A stretch of 64,000 nt of DNA, taken from contig NZ_JAALDK010000002.1 in assembly GCF_013366925.1 (NCBI RefSeq), positions 1,116,001 to 1,180,000 on the forward strand. Direction: 5' to 3'. Position numbers and translations under genes: made by a program. Origin of the DNA: Paraburkholderia youngii (GTDB taxonomy: Bacteria; Pseudomonadota; Gammaproteobacteria; Burkholderiales; Burkholderiaceae). Position 1 is the stretch's first letter; each line of letters starts with the position of its first letter. Shown here piece after piece: positions 1-8,314 of this stretch. The notes below the pieces were generated by a model. It ran no database searches. It was given only the letters and a program-made list of their open reading frames with translations, and was not told the origin of the DNA.

Positions 1-144
1 TACGACCGCAACACGTACACGAACACGCTTTTGCGCAAGCAGGGCATCGAGGTGATTACGATCGTCGGTGCGGAGCTGGGCCGTGGACGTGGCGGCGGTC
101 ACTGCATGACCTGCCCGATCATTCGCGATGCGGTCGACTATTGA
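1..144 (+). CDS. arcA: Arginine deiminase, C-terminal end (partial)
   Basis: The first 47 codons read in frame 1 end in a TGA. The peptide contains [10 protein letters not shown], the active-site Cys loop at the C-terminus of arginine deiminases (the Cys is the nucleophile that attacks the guanidinium group). The enzyme converts L-arginine to citrulline and ammonia, the first step of the cytoplasmic arginine deiminase pathway. The rest of the gene lies upstream of the window. Whether arcB and arcC precede or follow it elsewhere cannot be seen; they do not follow it here. Confidence 0.93.
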   Translation, partial: YDRNTYTNTLLRKQGIEVITIVGAELGRGRGGGHCMTCPIIRDAVDY

Positions 145-472
145 TCGGCCACGCGGATCGATTTGACGGTGAGTGGCGAATGCCGCCCCGCTCGCTGAAG
201 TGGCGAGCGAGCGACAGCGCCGCGCGCGCGTGCGCCGCCGCCAGGCGGTCCGGCTTGAAGTCGAACTTCCTTTTACTATACTTTTTAACGACTTAGAGGC
301 AGGCCTGAAATATCGAATTTGGCATCTCGCGATTTGCAAGGATCACGTTCGATAGACCAGCGATCGCTGCAATGAAGTTCGAGTTAATGAATCTGCGAGT
401 AGCTGGACGATTACTTTTCACGTCAATCACGTGAATGCCCGGAGCTTTCTTCCACCGCACGGAGGTTCGAAC
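145..472. other. Intergenic region upstream of the RcnB-like gene
   Basis: 328 bases with no convincing gene. Base composition becomes AT-richer from about 265. It holds a sigma-70-like promoter candidate at 255-282 and the ribosome binding site GGAGG at 461-465 of the next gene. The short open frames here on both strands lack a ribosome binding site and any recognisable protein. Confidence 0.5.
255..282 (+). promoter_or_regulatory. Candidate sigma-70 promoter
   Basis: TTGAAG at 255-260 and TATACT at 277-282 are separated by 16 bases. It would give a roughly 180-base leader in front of the RcnB-like gene at 473. It was chosen by eye and has no experimental support. Confidence 0.35.
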
Positions 473-808
473 ATGAATAATCGCTTTGTTGCGCAACTCG
501 TCGCCTTGTCGTTTGCCGGGGTGTCGGCGTTCGCGATTGCGGCTGGACCGCAGCCGCAGGACGAGGGCGGCCAGATGGCCGGTACTGGCCGTCAGCAGGT
601 GATGCCGTCGATTCCGCATCGTGACTGGCACAAAGGCCAACGTGTGCCGACCGAATACCGTCATTACAATTTCATAATGGACGACTGGCGCGGACACGGC
701 CTCAATGCGCCGCCGCGCGGGCATAAATGGCTAGGCGTCAATGGCGATTATGTGCTCGTAACGACGAACAACTGGACCATCTCCAACATCGTCGCCGGAA
801 ACGAGTAA
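473..808 (+). CDS. RcnB-like periplasmic protein
   Basis: A 111-aa exported protein. An N-terminal signal peptide (basic MNNR, hydrophobic core, cleavage near AIAAG) precedes a mature region whose second half, with WHKGQ..P.EYR, DDWRGHGL, PPRGHKWL and GDYVLV, matches the RcnB domain. E. coli RcnB is a periplasmic protein that modulates nickel/cobalt homeostasis; most Burkholderia paralogues are uncharacterised, so the metal role is inference. The start at 473 was preferred over an upstream in-frame start at 431 because GGAGG lies 8 bases before it and the signal peptide begins there. It appears to be a single-gene unit. Confidence 0.85.
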   Translation: MNNRFVAQLVALSFAGVSAFAIAAGPQPQDEGGQMAGTGRQQVMPSIPHRDWHKGQRVPTEYRHYNFIMDDWRGHGLNAPPRGHKWLGVNGDYVLVTTNNWTISNIVAGNE

Positions 809-814
809 TGCTTC

Positions 815-847
815 ATCCTGGTGCCCAGGTAATCCGGCGACCAGGAT
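815..847 (+). terminator. Possible terminator hairpin after the RcnB-like gene
   Basis: ATCCTGGT (815-822) and ACCAGGAT (840-847) form 8-bp perfect arms 7 bases after the stop codon. The loop is 17 bases and the following T-run is weak, so it may be only a stabilising stem-loop. Confidence 0.35.
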
Positions 848-908
848 TTAGCGCCGGGTCCCGGGCATTTCTTTGACACGACATCATCTCGTCATGGTCG
901 CTATGGAT

Positions 909-2165
909 TCACTGTTGCGTATCGTATAGCCGGTCAGGAACGAACAATGCAGTCGCGCCGCTCAAAAAGAACACCGCGCCGACCACGAGAAAGCCGAGTC
1001 CGATCGAGAACTGCGTCGCGATAAAACCAATGACGATCGGCGCCGCCCCCGAACAGAAGCGCCCGAGGTTATACGAGCCGCCCACCGCGGTGCCCCGCAC
1101 CGACGTCGCGAAACTCTCGGACATGAACGTGCCGATCGTGCCGAGCGGCACGCCGTACAGAAAGCCGAAGAACAGCATCAGCGTGGAAATGTTGTCGCGC
1201 GTGTGCCAGAAAATGATCACCGGCAGAAAGAGCGCCGCACCGATGCAGCCGAGCACGTACACGCCGCGCCGGCTCCAGCGATCACCGAGCCAGCCCGCGA
1301 AGATCTTACCGATGAAGGCGACCACGTACGTGCCGATCATATAGCCGGTCAGCGAACCGAACTTGATGTGCAGTTCTTTCTCGAGGTACGTCGGCAGCCA
1401 GTTGTTCAGACCGTAAAAGCCGGACAGCACGAAGATCGACGCGAAGGTCCACAGGATGAACATCGTGCGTGCCTGGCGGTCGCGGAAAATCTGCGCGTAG
1501 CGATTGTCGACGAGTCGCGTCTCGTTCGCGCGGTCGGCGGCCCGGCTCGCGAGCCATGCGGCCGGTTCGGGAACCGCGAACTTGATCGCGAACGCGAGCA
1601 GCACCGGCACGGCCGACACGTAGTACAGCGTGCGCCAGCCGTACTGCGGCAGGATCCAGCTGCTGAGCGCGATCACGACGATATAGCCGGCCGAAATGCC
1701 GGTTTGCAGCATGCCGAGCACCAGCGAGCGCCGCTCGGTCGGCACGTATTCGGCCACCAGCGTGGTGACCAGCACCATGCAGCCAATGCCGAGCGAACTG
1801 ATGAAGCGCACCGCCGCGAATTCGATGAAGCTGTGCGTGAACCCGAGCATCCCCGCGCCGAGTGAGAACAGCGCGAGCGCCCACGCGACGACGCGCACGC
1901 GGCCCAGACGATCGCTCGCCCAACCGCCGGCAATACCGCCGATCGCCATGCCGAGCAAGGTCAGACTACCGAGCGCGCCCGCTTCGACGTTGGTCAGCCC
2001 GAAGTCGTCCTTGATGCGCGACAGGGTCAGGCCGTACATCATCACGTCGGCGCCATCGGCGATCAGCGCGAGGTAGCCGAGCACGAAGACCAGCACCCAG
2101 CGGCCTTGCGAGACGGCCGGATGGGGCACGGCTTGATAGTGTTGCAGATCTGATGGTGTTTTCAT
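909..2165 (-). CDS. MFS transporter, aromatic-acid/H+ symporter-like
   Basis: A 418-aa inner-membrane transporter with the usual 12-helix MFS pattern. The loop 2-3 signature GGWASDRLGR and the DGADVMMYG motif in helix 1 (acidic residue as in the AAHS family of benzoate/4-hydroxybenzoate carriers) are visible. The substrate is unknown; a weak organic acid is likely. The start at 2165 was chosen because its ATG overlaps the stop of the upstream GAF gene (ATGA at 2162-2165), which implies translational coupling. It is the last gene of the leftward ggt-MFS-GAF-MFS unit, so it may import a compound made or used by that unit. Confidence 0.85.
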   Translation of the reverse strand: MKTPSDLQHYQAVPHPAVSQGRWVLVFVLGYLALIADGADVMMYGLTLSRIKDDFGLTNVEAGALGSLTLLGMAIGGIAGGWASDRLGRVRVVAWALALFSLGAGMLGFTHSFIEFAAVRFISSLGIGCMVLVTTLVAEYVPTERRSLVLGMLQTGISAGYIVVIALSSWILPQYGWRTLYYVSAVPVLLAFAIKFAVPEPAAWLASRAADRANETRLVDNRYAQIFRDRQARTMFILWTFASIFVLSGFYGLNNWLPTYLEKELHIKFGSLTGYMIGTYVVAFIGKIFAGWLGDRWSRRGVYVLGCIGAALFLPVIIFWHTRDNISTLMLFFGFLYGVPLGTIGTFMSESFATSVRGTAVGGSYNLGRFCSGAAPIVIGFIATQFSIGLGFLVVGAVFFLSGATALFVPDRLYDTQQ

Positions 2166-2725
2166 GAACGCGCGACGCAAGCGGGGGATTGCGTACTCTG
2201 TTTGATGAGAGCGGGGGCAAGGAAGGCGCCGATCAGCAGGCCCATGCTTTCATGGCGGCTGGTGTACCAGCCTTCCTCGTGCGTCAGGTTCATCGTACCG
2301 ATGCACACGCCGTCATAGGCGATCGGGATGTTCAGGATCGAGCCGAGACCCATACCTATCATCACTGCGTGATCGTCGAAGGCCTCGCGAATGCCTTTCG
2401 ACGTGGCGGCGCGAAACGGCTTCAGCTCCTGGAGTATCTGCCGCGCCCAGGGGGTGCCTTGCTTCCTTTTGCGGCCGCCCAGTGGATAGACGTCCGGCAT
2501 GTTCGTGTAGACCCGTTCGACCTCGTGTCGCTGCGCATCGTAGGACATGATCGTAATCAGGCTCAGGCCTATCGCCTTTGCCGCCACCGCGTGAACCGCG
2601 CGGAACAGCTCAAGTGGTTGGCCTTTCACGCGCATCGCCAGCGCGAGGCGTTCGAGGTCCGCGATATCCAGCATCTGCGTATCGTGCGGTGCGGATTCGG
2701 TCAGGTTGCCTTGCATCGTTTGCAT
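2162..2725 (-). CDS. Free-standing GAF-domain protein
   Basis: A 187-aa soluble protein made almost entirely of one GAF domain (about residues 22-175), with core pattern SLITIMSYD, GTPWARQI, SILNIPI, CIGTMNL and an acidic HEEGWY. No kinase, cyclase or DNA-binding domain is attached. GAF domains bind small molecules; stand-alone ones next to transporters in Burkholderiales are often labelled only as GAF proteins. It lies between two MFS genes, 39 bases after one and overlapping the other by 4 bases, so it probably senses or handles the transported substrate. That role is inference. Confidence 0.8.
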   Translation of the reverse strand: MQTMQGNLTESAPHDTQMLDIADLERLALAMRVKGQPLELFRAVHAVAAKAIGLSLITIMSYDAQRHEVERVYTNMPDVYPLGGRKRKQGTPWARQILQELKPFRAATSKGIREAFDDHAVMIGMGLGSILNIPIAYDGVCIGTMNLTHEEGWYTSRHESMGLLIGAFLAPALIKQSTQSPACVARS

Positions 2726-2764
2726 CGCGTTTGGATCGGGAAATGTGAAGAGTCGCAGTGCGAT

Positions 2765-4192
2765 TCAGCTGTGCATGCGGGTGGAGTTCAACTGGCCTCG
2801 CGCGTCGTGAGCCGGTTCGAGTTCGCTCGCTTCGATATCTTCGAGCGAGCGGTTGCGCGTTTCGATGCCGAGGAAGAACACCACGCATGCGCCGATCACC
2901 AGCACCGTCGTGGTCATCGCGAACACACCGAGAAAGCCGAACAGCGGATAAACGAGGCCGACGAGAATCGGCGCGCTGACCGAGCCGATGCGGCCGAACG
3001 ATGACGACGAACCCGTGCCCGTGGTGCGCACCGCGGTCGGAAACACTTCCGGCGTATAAGCGTAGACGCCGGCGAATGCGCCGTTCATGAAGAACGACAG
3101 CGCGATGCCCGCGGTCATGATCTGTATGCCGGTGTGAGAAAACGCTAGCGTGATCGCAGCGATCCCGCCGAGCAGCATGTAGGAAGCGACCACCGCCTTG
3201 CGCCCGATTTTCTCGTTGAGCCACGCGGCCGAGAAGTAGCCGGGAATCTGCGCGCCATAGATCGCGATCGAATAGCCGAAGCTCTTCGTCATCGTCAGTC
3301 CTTCCTTGACCAGCAGGCTCGGGATCCACGAGAAGAACGAGTAGTACGCGAACGCAACCGAGAACCACATCAGCCAACTGACCGTGGTCGTGCGCGCGAG
3401 TCGCGGCGACCACAGCGCGAGCACGTTGCGCCAGGCGTTGCCGCGCTTCGGCGTCGAGGCCGGCGTGGGCACCGCGTGAAGCGCGTTGGCCACGCTCACC
3501 GGAGCAAGCGCAATGCCGCGCTCGGCGAACGCCGCCTCGATGCGGCCGACGATGCCGTTCGCCTCGGCCGCGCGGCCCTGGCTTTCGAGCCAGCGCGGCG
3601 ATTCGGGCAGCGTGCGGCGCCACCACAGCAGCATCACGACCGGCAGCGACGTGATCACCGCCAGATAGCGCCAGCCGTCGGCGAAGTTGCGCACCACCGC
3701 GAAGCCGAGAATCGACGAGGTCAGATAGCCGAACGACATGAAGCCGACCAGCGCGCCGCAGAAAATGCCGCGATAGCGGCGTGGCACGAATTCGGCGAGA
3801 AACGGCGCGATCACGACGGTCTCCGCGCCCGAACCGAAGCCCGCGACGACGCGCAATGCGAAGAACGTGTGCCAGTCCTGCGCGGTTGCGCTCGCGAGCG
3901 ACGCGACGCAATAGATCGCGAGCGCGCTCATCATGATGCGGCGTCGGCCGATCACGTCGGCGAGCACACCCGACAGGAACGCGCCGAAAAAATAGCCGAT
4001 ATAGGTGCTGCTCGCGACCAGCCCGGTCTGCGCGCTCGTCAATTGCCACAGCTTGCTGACGACCGGCAGCAGGAACGCGAGCGACGACGAATCGAGTCCG
4101 TCGAACATGTACCCGAGCCCGCCGATCAGCAGCAGTCTGCGGTGAAAGCTCGATATCGGAAGTCTTTCAAGACGAGCAGCGACGGCGGACAC
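2765..4192 (-). CDS. MFS transporter, metabolite/H+ symporter type
   Basis: A 475-aa inner-membrane MFS protein. Visible signatures include DGLDSSSLAF in helix 1, GVLADVIGRRR in loop 2-3, the sugar-porter-like PESPRWLESQGR after helix 6, and PEVFPTAVRTTGTG in helix 10-11. It resembles the NiaP/SV2-like and metabolite:H+ symporter groups. The start is a GTG at 4192, preceded by GGGAG; upstream in-frame codons run into the ggt gene region and have no signal for a start. It follows ggt by 68 bases in the same direction. The substrate is not determined; a product of gamma-glutamyl cleavage is one possibility. Confidence 0.85.
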   Translation of the reverse strand: MSAVAARLERLPISSFHRRLLLIGGLGYMFDGLDSSSLAFLLPVVSKLWQLTSAQTGLVASSTYIGYFFGAFLSGVLADVIGRRRIMMSALAIYCVASLASATAQDWHTFFALRVVAGFGSGAETVVIAPFLAEFVPRRYRGIFCGALVGFMSFGYLTSSILGFAVVRNFADGWRYLAVITSLPVVMLLWWRRTLPESPRWLESQGRAAEANGIVGRIEAAFAERGIALAPVSVANALHAVPTPASTPKRGNAWRNVLALWSPRLARTTTVSWLMWFSVAFAYYSFFSWIPSLLVKEGLTMTKSFGYSIAIYGAQIPGYFSAAWLNEKIGRKAVVASYMLLGGIAAITLAFSHTGIQIMTAGIALSFFMNGAFAGVYAYTPEVFPTAVRTTGTGSSSSFGRIGSVSAPILVGLVYPLFGFLGVFAMTTTVLVIGACVVFFLGIETRNRSLEDIEASELEPAHDARGQLNSTRMHS

Positions 4193-4260
4193 GGCAATTT
4201 CTCCCGAGGAAATCGCGCGACGAGGCCGCGCGTTCCGTGCTGATGGCTGCTTCGGGCCGC

Positions 4261-6045
4261 TTATCGGCCGATCGCGTAAGCCTGCATCTGACGCGGCGTG
4301 GCCGCGCCTCGCATCAAACCGTTGCGGATCGCGACCGCGCAGACCCGGCCGAGCGCCCACGGCTCCGCGACGGTGAGATCGTGGCTGCGCGCGCGCAGTT
4401 CGGCGAGCGTGCTGTCCGGAAAGCGCGCCTCGGCGGACATCTTGCCGAGCTGCATCGCGCGCGGATAGAACGAGCCGGGGAAGTGCGCGGTCTGGAACGA
4501 CGGCGCGTCGGCGGCGGCCTGGAAGTTCATCCCGCCATGCACGTGCTTGAGGAACAGTTGCAGCGACCACTGATCCTGCTGGTCGCCACCCGGCGTGCCG
4601 AAGGCTGCGTACGGCTTGCCGTCGCGCGTGACGAGGGTCGGCGACAGCGTGGTGCGCGGGCGGCGGCCCGGGCCGAGTGATGAAGGCAGGCCTTCTTCCA
4701 TCCAGAACATCTGCGCGCGAGTAGTCACGTTGAAGCCGAGACCCGGCACCGCCGGCGATGCCTGCAGCCAGCCGCCCGACGGCGTAGCCGAAACCATGTT
4801 GCCCCAGCGGTCGACCACGTCGAGATGCACGGTGTCGCCGCGCAATTCGGGCAGTGGAGCGAAGGTCGGCTCACCCTGACCGAAGCCGCCGGCCTGCTCG
4901 CGCCCGGCGTTCGCGACGATGCGCGCGGCGCGTTGCTCGCTGTCGCCGAGCAGCCCGGGGCGGAATTCGAACGACGCGCGGCGCAGATCGATGAGGCGAC
5001 GCCGCTCGTCGTTGTATGCGTCGCTGAGCAGCACGTCCATCGGCACATGGGAAAACGCCGGGTCGCCGTAGAACACTTCGCGGTCGGCGAATGCGAGCTT
5101 CGAGCACTCGATCACCGTGTGCACGAAATCGGGTCCGAGGGGGTCCATCGCGCTGAGATCGAAGCCCTTCAGCAGCGCGAGCTGCTGCAGGAACATCGGG
5201 CCCTGGCCCCACGGGCCGGTTTTGTGCACGCGCATGCCCGCGTAATCGTACGACACCGGGTCTTCGTAGGTCGGCTCCCAGCGCGCGAGATCGCCCGCAT
5301 CGAGCAGGCCGCTGTTGCGCAGGCCCGAGGTGTCGAGCACGGCGGTCGAACGGAAGTACTGGTCGATCGCGTCGGCGACGAAGCCGCGATAGAAGGCATC
5401 GCGCGCGCGTTCGCACTGCTCGGCGCGATCGCTGCGTGTGTTCGCCTCGCGCAGGATGCGCTTGTAGGTTTCGGCGATCGCGGGATTCGCGAACAACTGG
5501 TTCGGCATCGGCGCCTCGCCGTTGCGCAGCCATTGCTCGGCGGAGGTCGTCCATTCGGTGCGAAAGAACTCCTGAATCGCGAGAATCGACGATGCCATGC
5601 GCGGCAGCACCGGATAGCCGCTTTCCGCGTAGCCGATCGCATAGCTCAGCACGTCTTCGAGGGGCAACTGGCCATAGTCGCGCAGCAGCGCCATCCACGC
5701 GCCGAACGCGCCCGGCACGACCGCGGGCAGCAGGCCCGTGCCCGGCACCACGTCGAGCCCCATCTTGCGCATCCGCTCGATGGTCATACGCGCGGGCGTC
5801 ACGCCCTGTCCGCACAGCACGCGCACGCGTTCTTCGCGCGCACTGTAGAACACCACCGGCAGTTCGCCACCCGGACCGTTCAGATGCGGCTCGACGATCT
5901 GCAGGACGAAGCCGGCGGCAGCGGCGGCGTCGAACGCATTGCCGCCTTTTTCGAGGACCGCCATCGCCGATGCGCTCGCGAGCCAGTGCGTCGAGGCCAC
6001 CATGCCGAAGGTGCCGATCAGTTCTGGACGGGTTGTAAACGACAT
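4261..6045 (-). CDS. Gamma-glutamyltransferase family protein
   Basis: A 594-aa Ntn-hydrolase precursor. The N-terminal part has GMVASTHWLAS, GGNAFDAAAAA and EPHLNGPGGE, typical of the GGT large subunit. The self-cleavage/catalytic threonine is T405 in GDTVHLDVVD, and the small subunit carries the oxyanion-region PGGDQQDQW and GLGFN. Unlike E. coli Ggt, no signal peptide is visible, so it is likely cytoplasmic, as for many GGT-like hydrolases acting on gamma-glutamyl conjugates or cephalosporin-type acyl compounds. It is the first gene of a leftward unit with two MFS genes and faces a GntR regulator. An operator-like palindrome lies 38-53 bases before its start. Confidence 0.87.
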   Translation of the reverse strand: MSFTTRPELIGTFGMVASTHWLASASAMAVLEKGGNAFDAAAAAGFVLQIVEPHLNGPGGELPVVFYSAREERVRVLCGQGVTPARMTIERMRKMGLDVVPGTGLLPAVVPGAFGAWMALLRDYGQLPLEDVLSYAIGYAESGYPVLPRMASSILAIQEFFRTEWTTSAEQWLRNGEAPMPNQLFANPAIAETYKRILREANTRSDRAEQCERARDAFYRGFVADAIDQYFRSTAVLDTSGLRNSGLLDAGDLARWEPTYEDPVSYDYAGMRVHKTGPWGQGPMFLQQLALLKGFDLSAMDPLGPDFVHTVIECSKLAFADREVFYGDPAFSHVPMDVLLSDAYNDERRRLIDLRRASFEFRPGLLGDSEQRAARIVANAGREQAGGFGQGEPTFAPLPELRGDTVHLDVVDRWGNMVSATPSGGWLQASPAVPGLGFNVTTRAQMFWMEEGLPSSLGPGRRPRTTLSPTLVTRDGKPYAAFGTPGGDQQDQWSLQLFLKHVHGGMNFQAAADAPSFQTAHFPGSFYPRAMQLGKMSAEARFPDSTLAELRARSHDLTVAEPWALGRVCAVAIRNGLMRGAATPRQMQAYAIGR

Positions 6046-6082
6046 GCGCGGCTCCTTGGCGACGACGGCTCCGAACGATCAA

Positions 6083-6098
6083 ACCAATGTCTAATGGT
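6083..6098. promoter_or_regulatory. GntR-type operator candidate in front of ggt
   Basis: ACCAAT-GTCT-AATGGT, a 16-base near-palindrome (one mismatched pair). It matches, arm for arm and in spacer length, the perfect palindrome in front of the divergent GntR gene. Its position just upstream of the ggt start suits repression of the leftward unit. Confidence 0.6.
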
Positions 6099-6238
6099 TC
6101 GACTGGAGAAAATGAAAGCGTAAGTCTAACGAAGCTGGGTTGCACCCGGTGTTAACCCGCGAGTTGCGAGCCAGTATAGCGAATCAAAAATCACCGGGTG
6201 CTGCCGTGTCAAGTCGCTGCGATTCTGGTATCGTTGGG

Positions 6239-6254
6239 ACCAATACAAATTGGT
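6239..6254. promoter_or_regulatory. GntR-type operator candidate in front of gntR
   Basis: ACCAAT-ACAA-ATTGGT, a perfect 6-4-6 inverted repeat ending 12 bases before the regulator's ATG at 6267. FadR-subfamily GntR proteins bind short TGGT-N-ACCA type palindromes and commonly repress themselves. Autoregulation is therefore likely. Confidence 0.65.
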
Positions 6255-6266
6255 TCACGGAATGAC

Positions 6267-6944
6267 ATGGAAAAACCGGTACTGGGTGTACTGCTCGACT
6301 ACATCGCCGAACATCGGTTGAAGGACGGTGACGCGCTGCCGCCCGAACGAAAGCTCGCCGAAGAACTGGACGTGAGCCGCCGCGAGTTGCGCGCGGCGCT
6401 CGCTTCACTCGAGGCGTCGGGGCGCGTTTGGCGCGGCGTCGGCCGCGGCACCTATCTGGGCGCGCGGCCGCTGAAGTTTGCGCCGACGCTGCGCGGCTTG
6501 CGCGCCGGTACAAGTCCCGCGGATATCGCGGAAATGCGGCTGTTGTTCGAGCCGGCGCTGGCCGCGCTGGCCGCTACGAAAGCGAGTGGCGACGATCTGC
6601 AGGAACTGGAGAAATGCGCACGCAAAAATGCCGCCGCGAAAAATGACGAAGAGTGGCAGCAATGGGATCATCGCTTTCATTTGCTGATCGGACATGCCAC
6701 GCGCAATCCCGCGTTGATCGCTTTGATGGAGGTGATCAACGGCATGCGGGTGAAGCCGGCGGTTCGCGAGAAAACGTCCGCGCAGGAGACGCGGCAGTTT
6801 TTCGCAGAACAGCATCAGGTGATCGTCAATGCGCTGAAAGCGCGCGATGCGGACGCGGCCGCGCAATGCATGCGCGAGCATCTGCTGAGTGTGCAGTGGC
6901 GTGCATCGGCGAAGACCGATGCAGCGGCGGCGCGGCGTGCGTGA
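6267..6944 (+). CDS. GntR-family regulator, FadR subfamily
   Basis: A 225-aa repressor. The N-terminal winged helix (about residues 5-70) reads PPERKLAEELDVSRRELRAALASLEASGRVWRGVGRGTYL, followed by an all-helical FCD ligand-binding domain with metal-site type residues D..H in WDHRFHLLIGHAT and EQHQVIVNAL. The start at 6267 was chosen because the HTH begins there, an ACGGA ribosome site precedes it and the upstream extension is not protein-like. It is divergent from the ggt unit, and both promoters carry the same 16-base palindrome. The effector may be an organic acid or amino-acid derivative; this is inference. Confidence 0.88.
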   Translation: MEKPVLGVLLDYIAEHRLKDGDALPPERKLAEELDVSRRELRAALASLEASGRVWRGVGRGTYLGARPLKFAPTLRGLRAGTSPADIAEMRLLFEPALAALAATKASGDDLQELEKCARKNAAAKNDEEWQQWDHRFHLLIGHATRNPALIALMEVINGMRVKPAVREKTSAQETRQFFAEQHQVIVNALKARDADAAAQCMREHLLSVQWRASAKTDAAAARRA

Positions 6945-6986
6945 GGTTGCCGTGGCGCCGCGCGCTGGTTAGGCGTTGGCGGAGCT

Positions 6987-8312
6987 TTACTGCGCAAGCT
7001 TCCGGTTCAACCGGCGCATGCCGTCGAAGACGGCATCGGCCACGTCCAGCGGAAAATCGGGGGGCAGTCGCGACGAGACGGTATCGATCACCGTCTCCGT
7101 TTGCGCGCTCAACTGATCGATCAGCGCATCGACATCGGTGGCGGAAAAGCCCACGCGCTGTCCTTCTGCGACCCAATGCCGGCGCTGGATCTGATTGAGC
7201 AGGTAGTGGACGTTCTTGCCGCGAACCGCCATCGCCAGTTTCACTTTTTGCGCCGCGAGACGTCCCGCACCGCTGCCGATGATCGGATGCGCGGACAGCA
7301 CGTCGTAGAGCGGCGTGGCTTCGTAGCGATTGCCGGGCAGATGCGCGATGCTGAAGTTCTTCGCGTGGCCATCGGTCGCGGCGAGCAGCCAGAAAACCAA
7401 CTGCGTCGCGAAGAAGTTGCGGCGGTCCGTCGTCGCGCGGGCGGAGCCCGCGAGTATCTCCATGATCGCCTCGATGCCCGGTCCGCCGTCGGACTCGTAC
7501 TTGTGCAGCGCCGACGTACCAGTGGCCTGGCACATGTCCTCCTGCGGCAAACGCACGATCCACGTGGCGTCGCTCGACAAACGGCGATCGAAGCGCTCGA
7601 CGATCAATACCTTCTGTTCGTCGAATCGCGCGATTTCGCAAGGCGCGACCGGGAGCCCGTAGGCCGCGACGATCCGCGAGCACAGCCATTCGTTTTCCAC
7701 CGACGTGCGCATATCGGCGCGCATGTTGCCGACGAGCCCGAGCGGCAGCTTGAAGATGTGCGTGGTCGGCGTGCTGCCTTCGGGCAGCAACCAGCGGTTG
7801 TGATGACGGAGCAGCGCGGTTTTTTCCTGCGCACCGGCGATCGACAGACGCAGGTCTTCGAGCGGATCGTGCTGCCCGAGCGGCGCCGCCGTCGTCGTGC
7901 CGCGCAGCAGCGCCGCGATGTCGCTGTCGCTGAGTTCGCGGCCGTGGATGCTCATCAGGTCGCTCGGCTCTTCGTCCGGCGGCAGCAGTTGCAGAGCGCC
8001 GACGCAGTCGCGTCCGAGCGTGGTGAGCAACGCAAACGGCGCGGTGCTGCCGGTCCGGTAGCGCGCGGCGATGCGGCGCCGGATCGGTTCACTGTCGGGC
8101 AGCAGATTGTCGAAATAGTCGGCGACGATCTGGCCGCGATACGGCTGATTGCCTGGTGTGAACGGCAGCGACAGCGATAGCGGGCGTCCTTGCGGATCGT
8201 CAATCCATTCGTCGGCATAGGTCAGACGTTCGGCGCTGCGTGCCGTTTCCCAGGCGCCGACCCGCAGGCCGTTCATCCATAGGTTCAGACGGTTCGGTGT
8301 GCTGCGCGCCAT
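6987..8312 (-). CDS. hipA: HipA-type serine/threonine kinase toxin
   Basis: A 441-aa HipA homologue. The N-terminal HipA_N-like subdomain (residues 8-110) is followed by a kinase core: the flexible loop SIAGAQEKTAL with S157 at the place of the E. coli autophosphorylated Ser150, catalytic D314 in TDGHAKNFS, and metal-binding D337 in PLYDVLS. All key residues are present, so it looks active. E. coli HipA phosphorylates glutamyl-tRNA synthetase and causes persistence. The start at 8312 lies 2 bases after the hipB stop; an upstream extension in this frame would overlay hipB. It converges with the GntR gene, 42 bases away. Confidence 0.92.
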   Translation of the reverse strand: MARSTPNRLNLWMNGLRVGAWETARSAERLTYADEWIDDPQGRPLSLSLPFTPGNQPYRGQIVADYFDNLLPDSEPIRRRIAARYRTGSTAPFALLTTLGRDCVGALQLLPPDEEPSDLMSIHGRELSDSDIAALLRGTTTAAPLGQHDPLEDLRLSIAGAQEKTALLRHHNRWLLPEGSTPTTHIFKLPLGLVGNMRADMRTSVENEWLCSRIVAAYGLPVAPCEIARFDEQKVLIVERFDRRLSSDATWIVRLPQEDMCQATGTSALHKYESDGGPGIEAIMEILAGSARATTDRRNFFATQLVFWLLAATDGHAKNFSIAHLPGNRYEATPLYDVLSAHPIIGSGAGRLAAQKVKLAMAVRGKNVHYLLNQIQRRHWVAEGQRVGFSATDVDALIDQLSAQTETVIDTVSSRLPPDFPLDVADAVFDGMRRLNRKLAQ

Positions 8313-8314
8313 GC

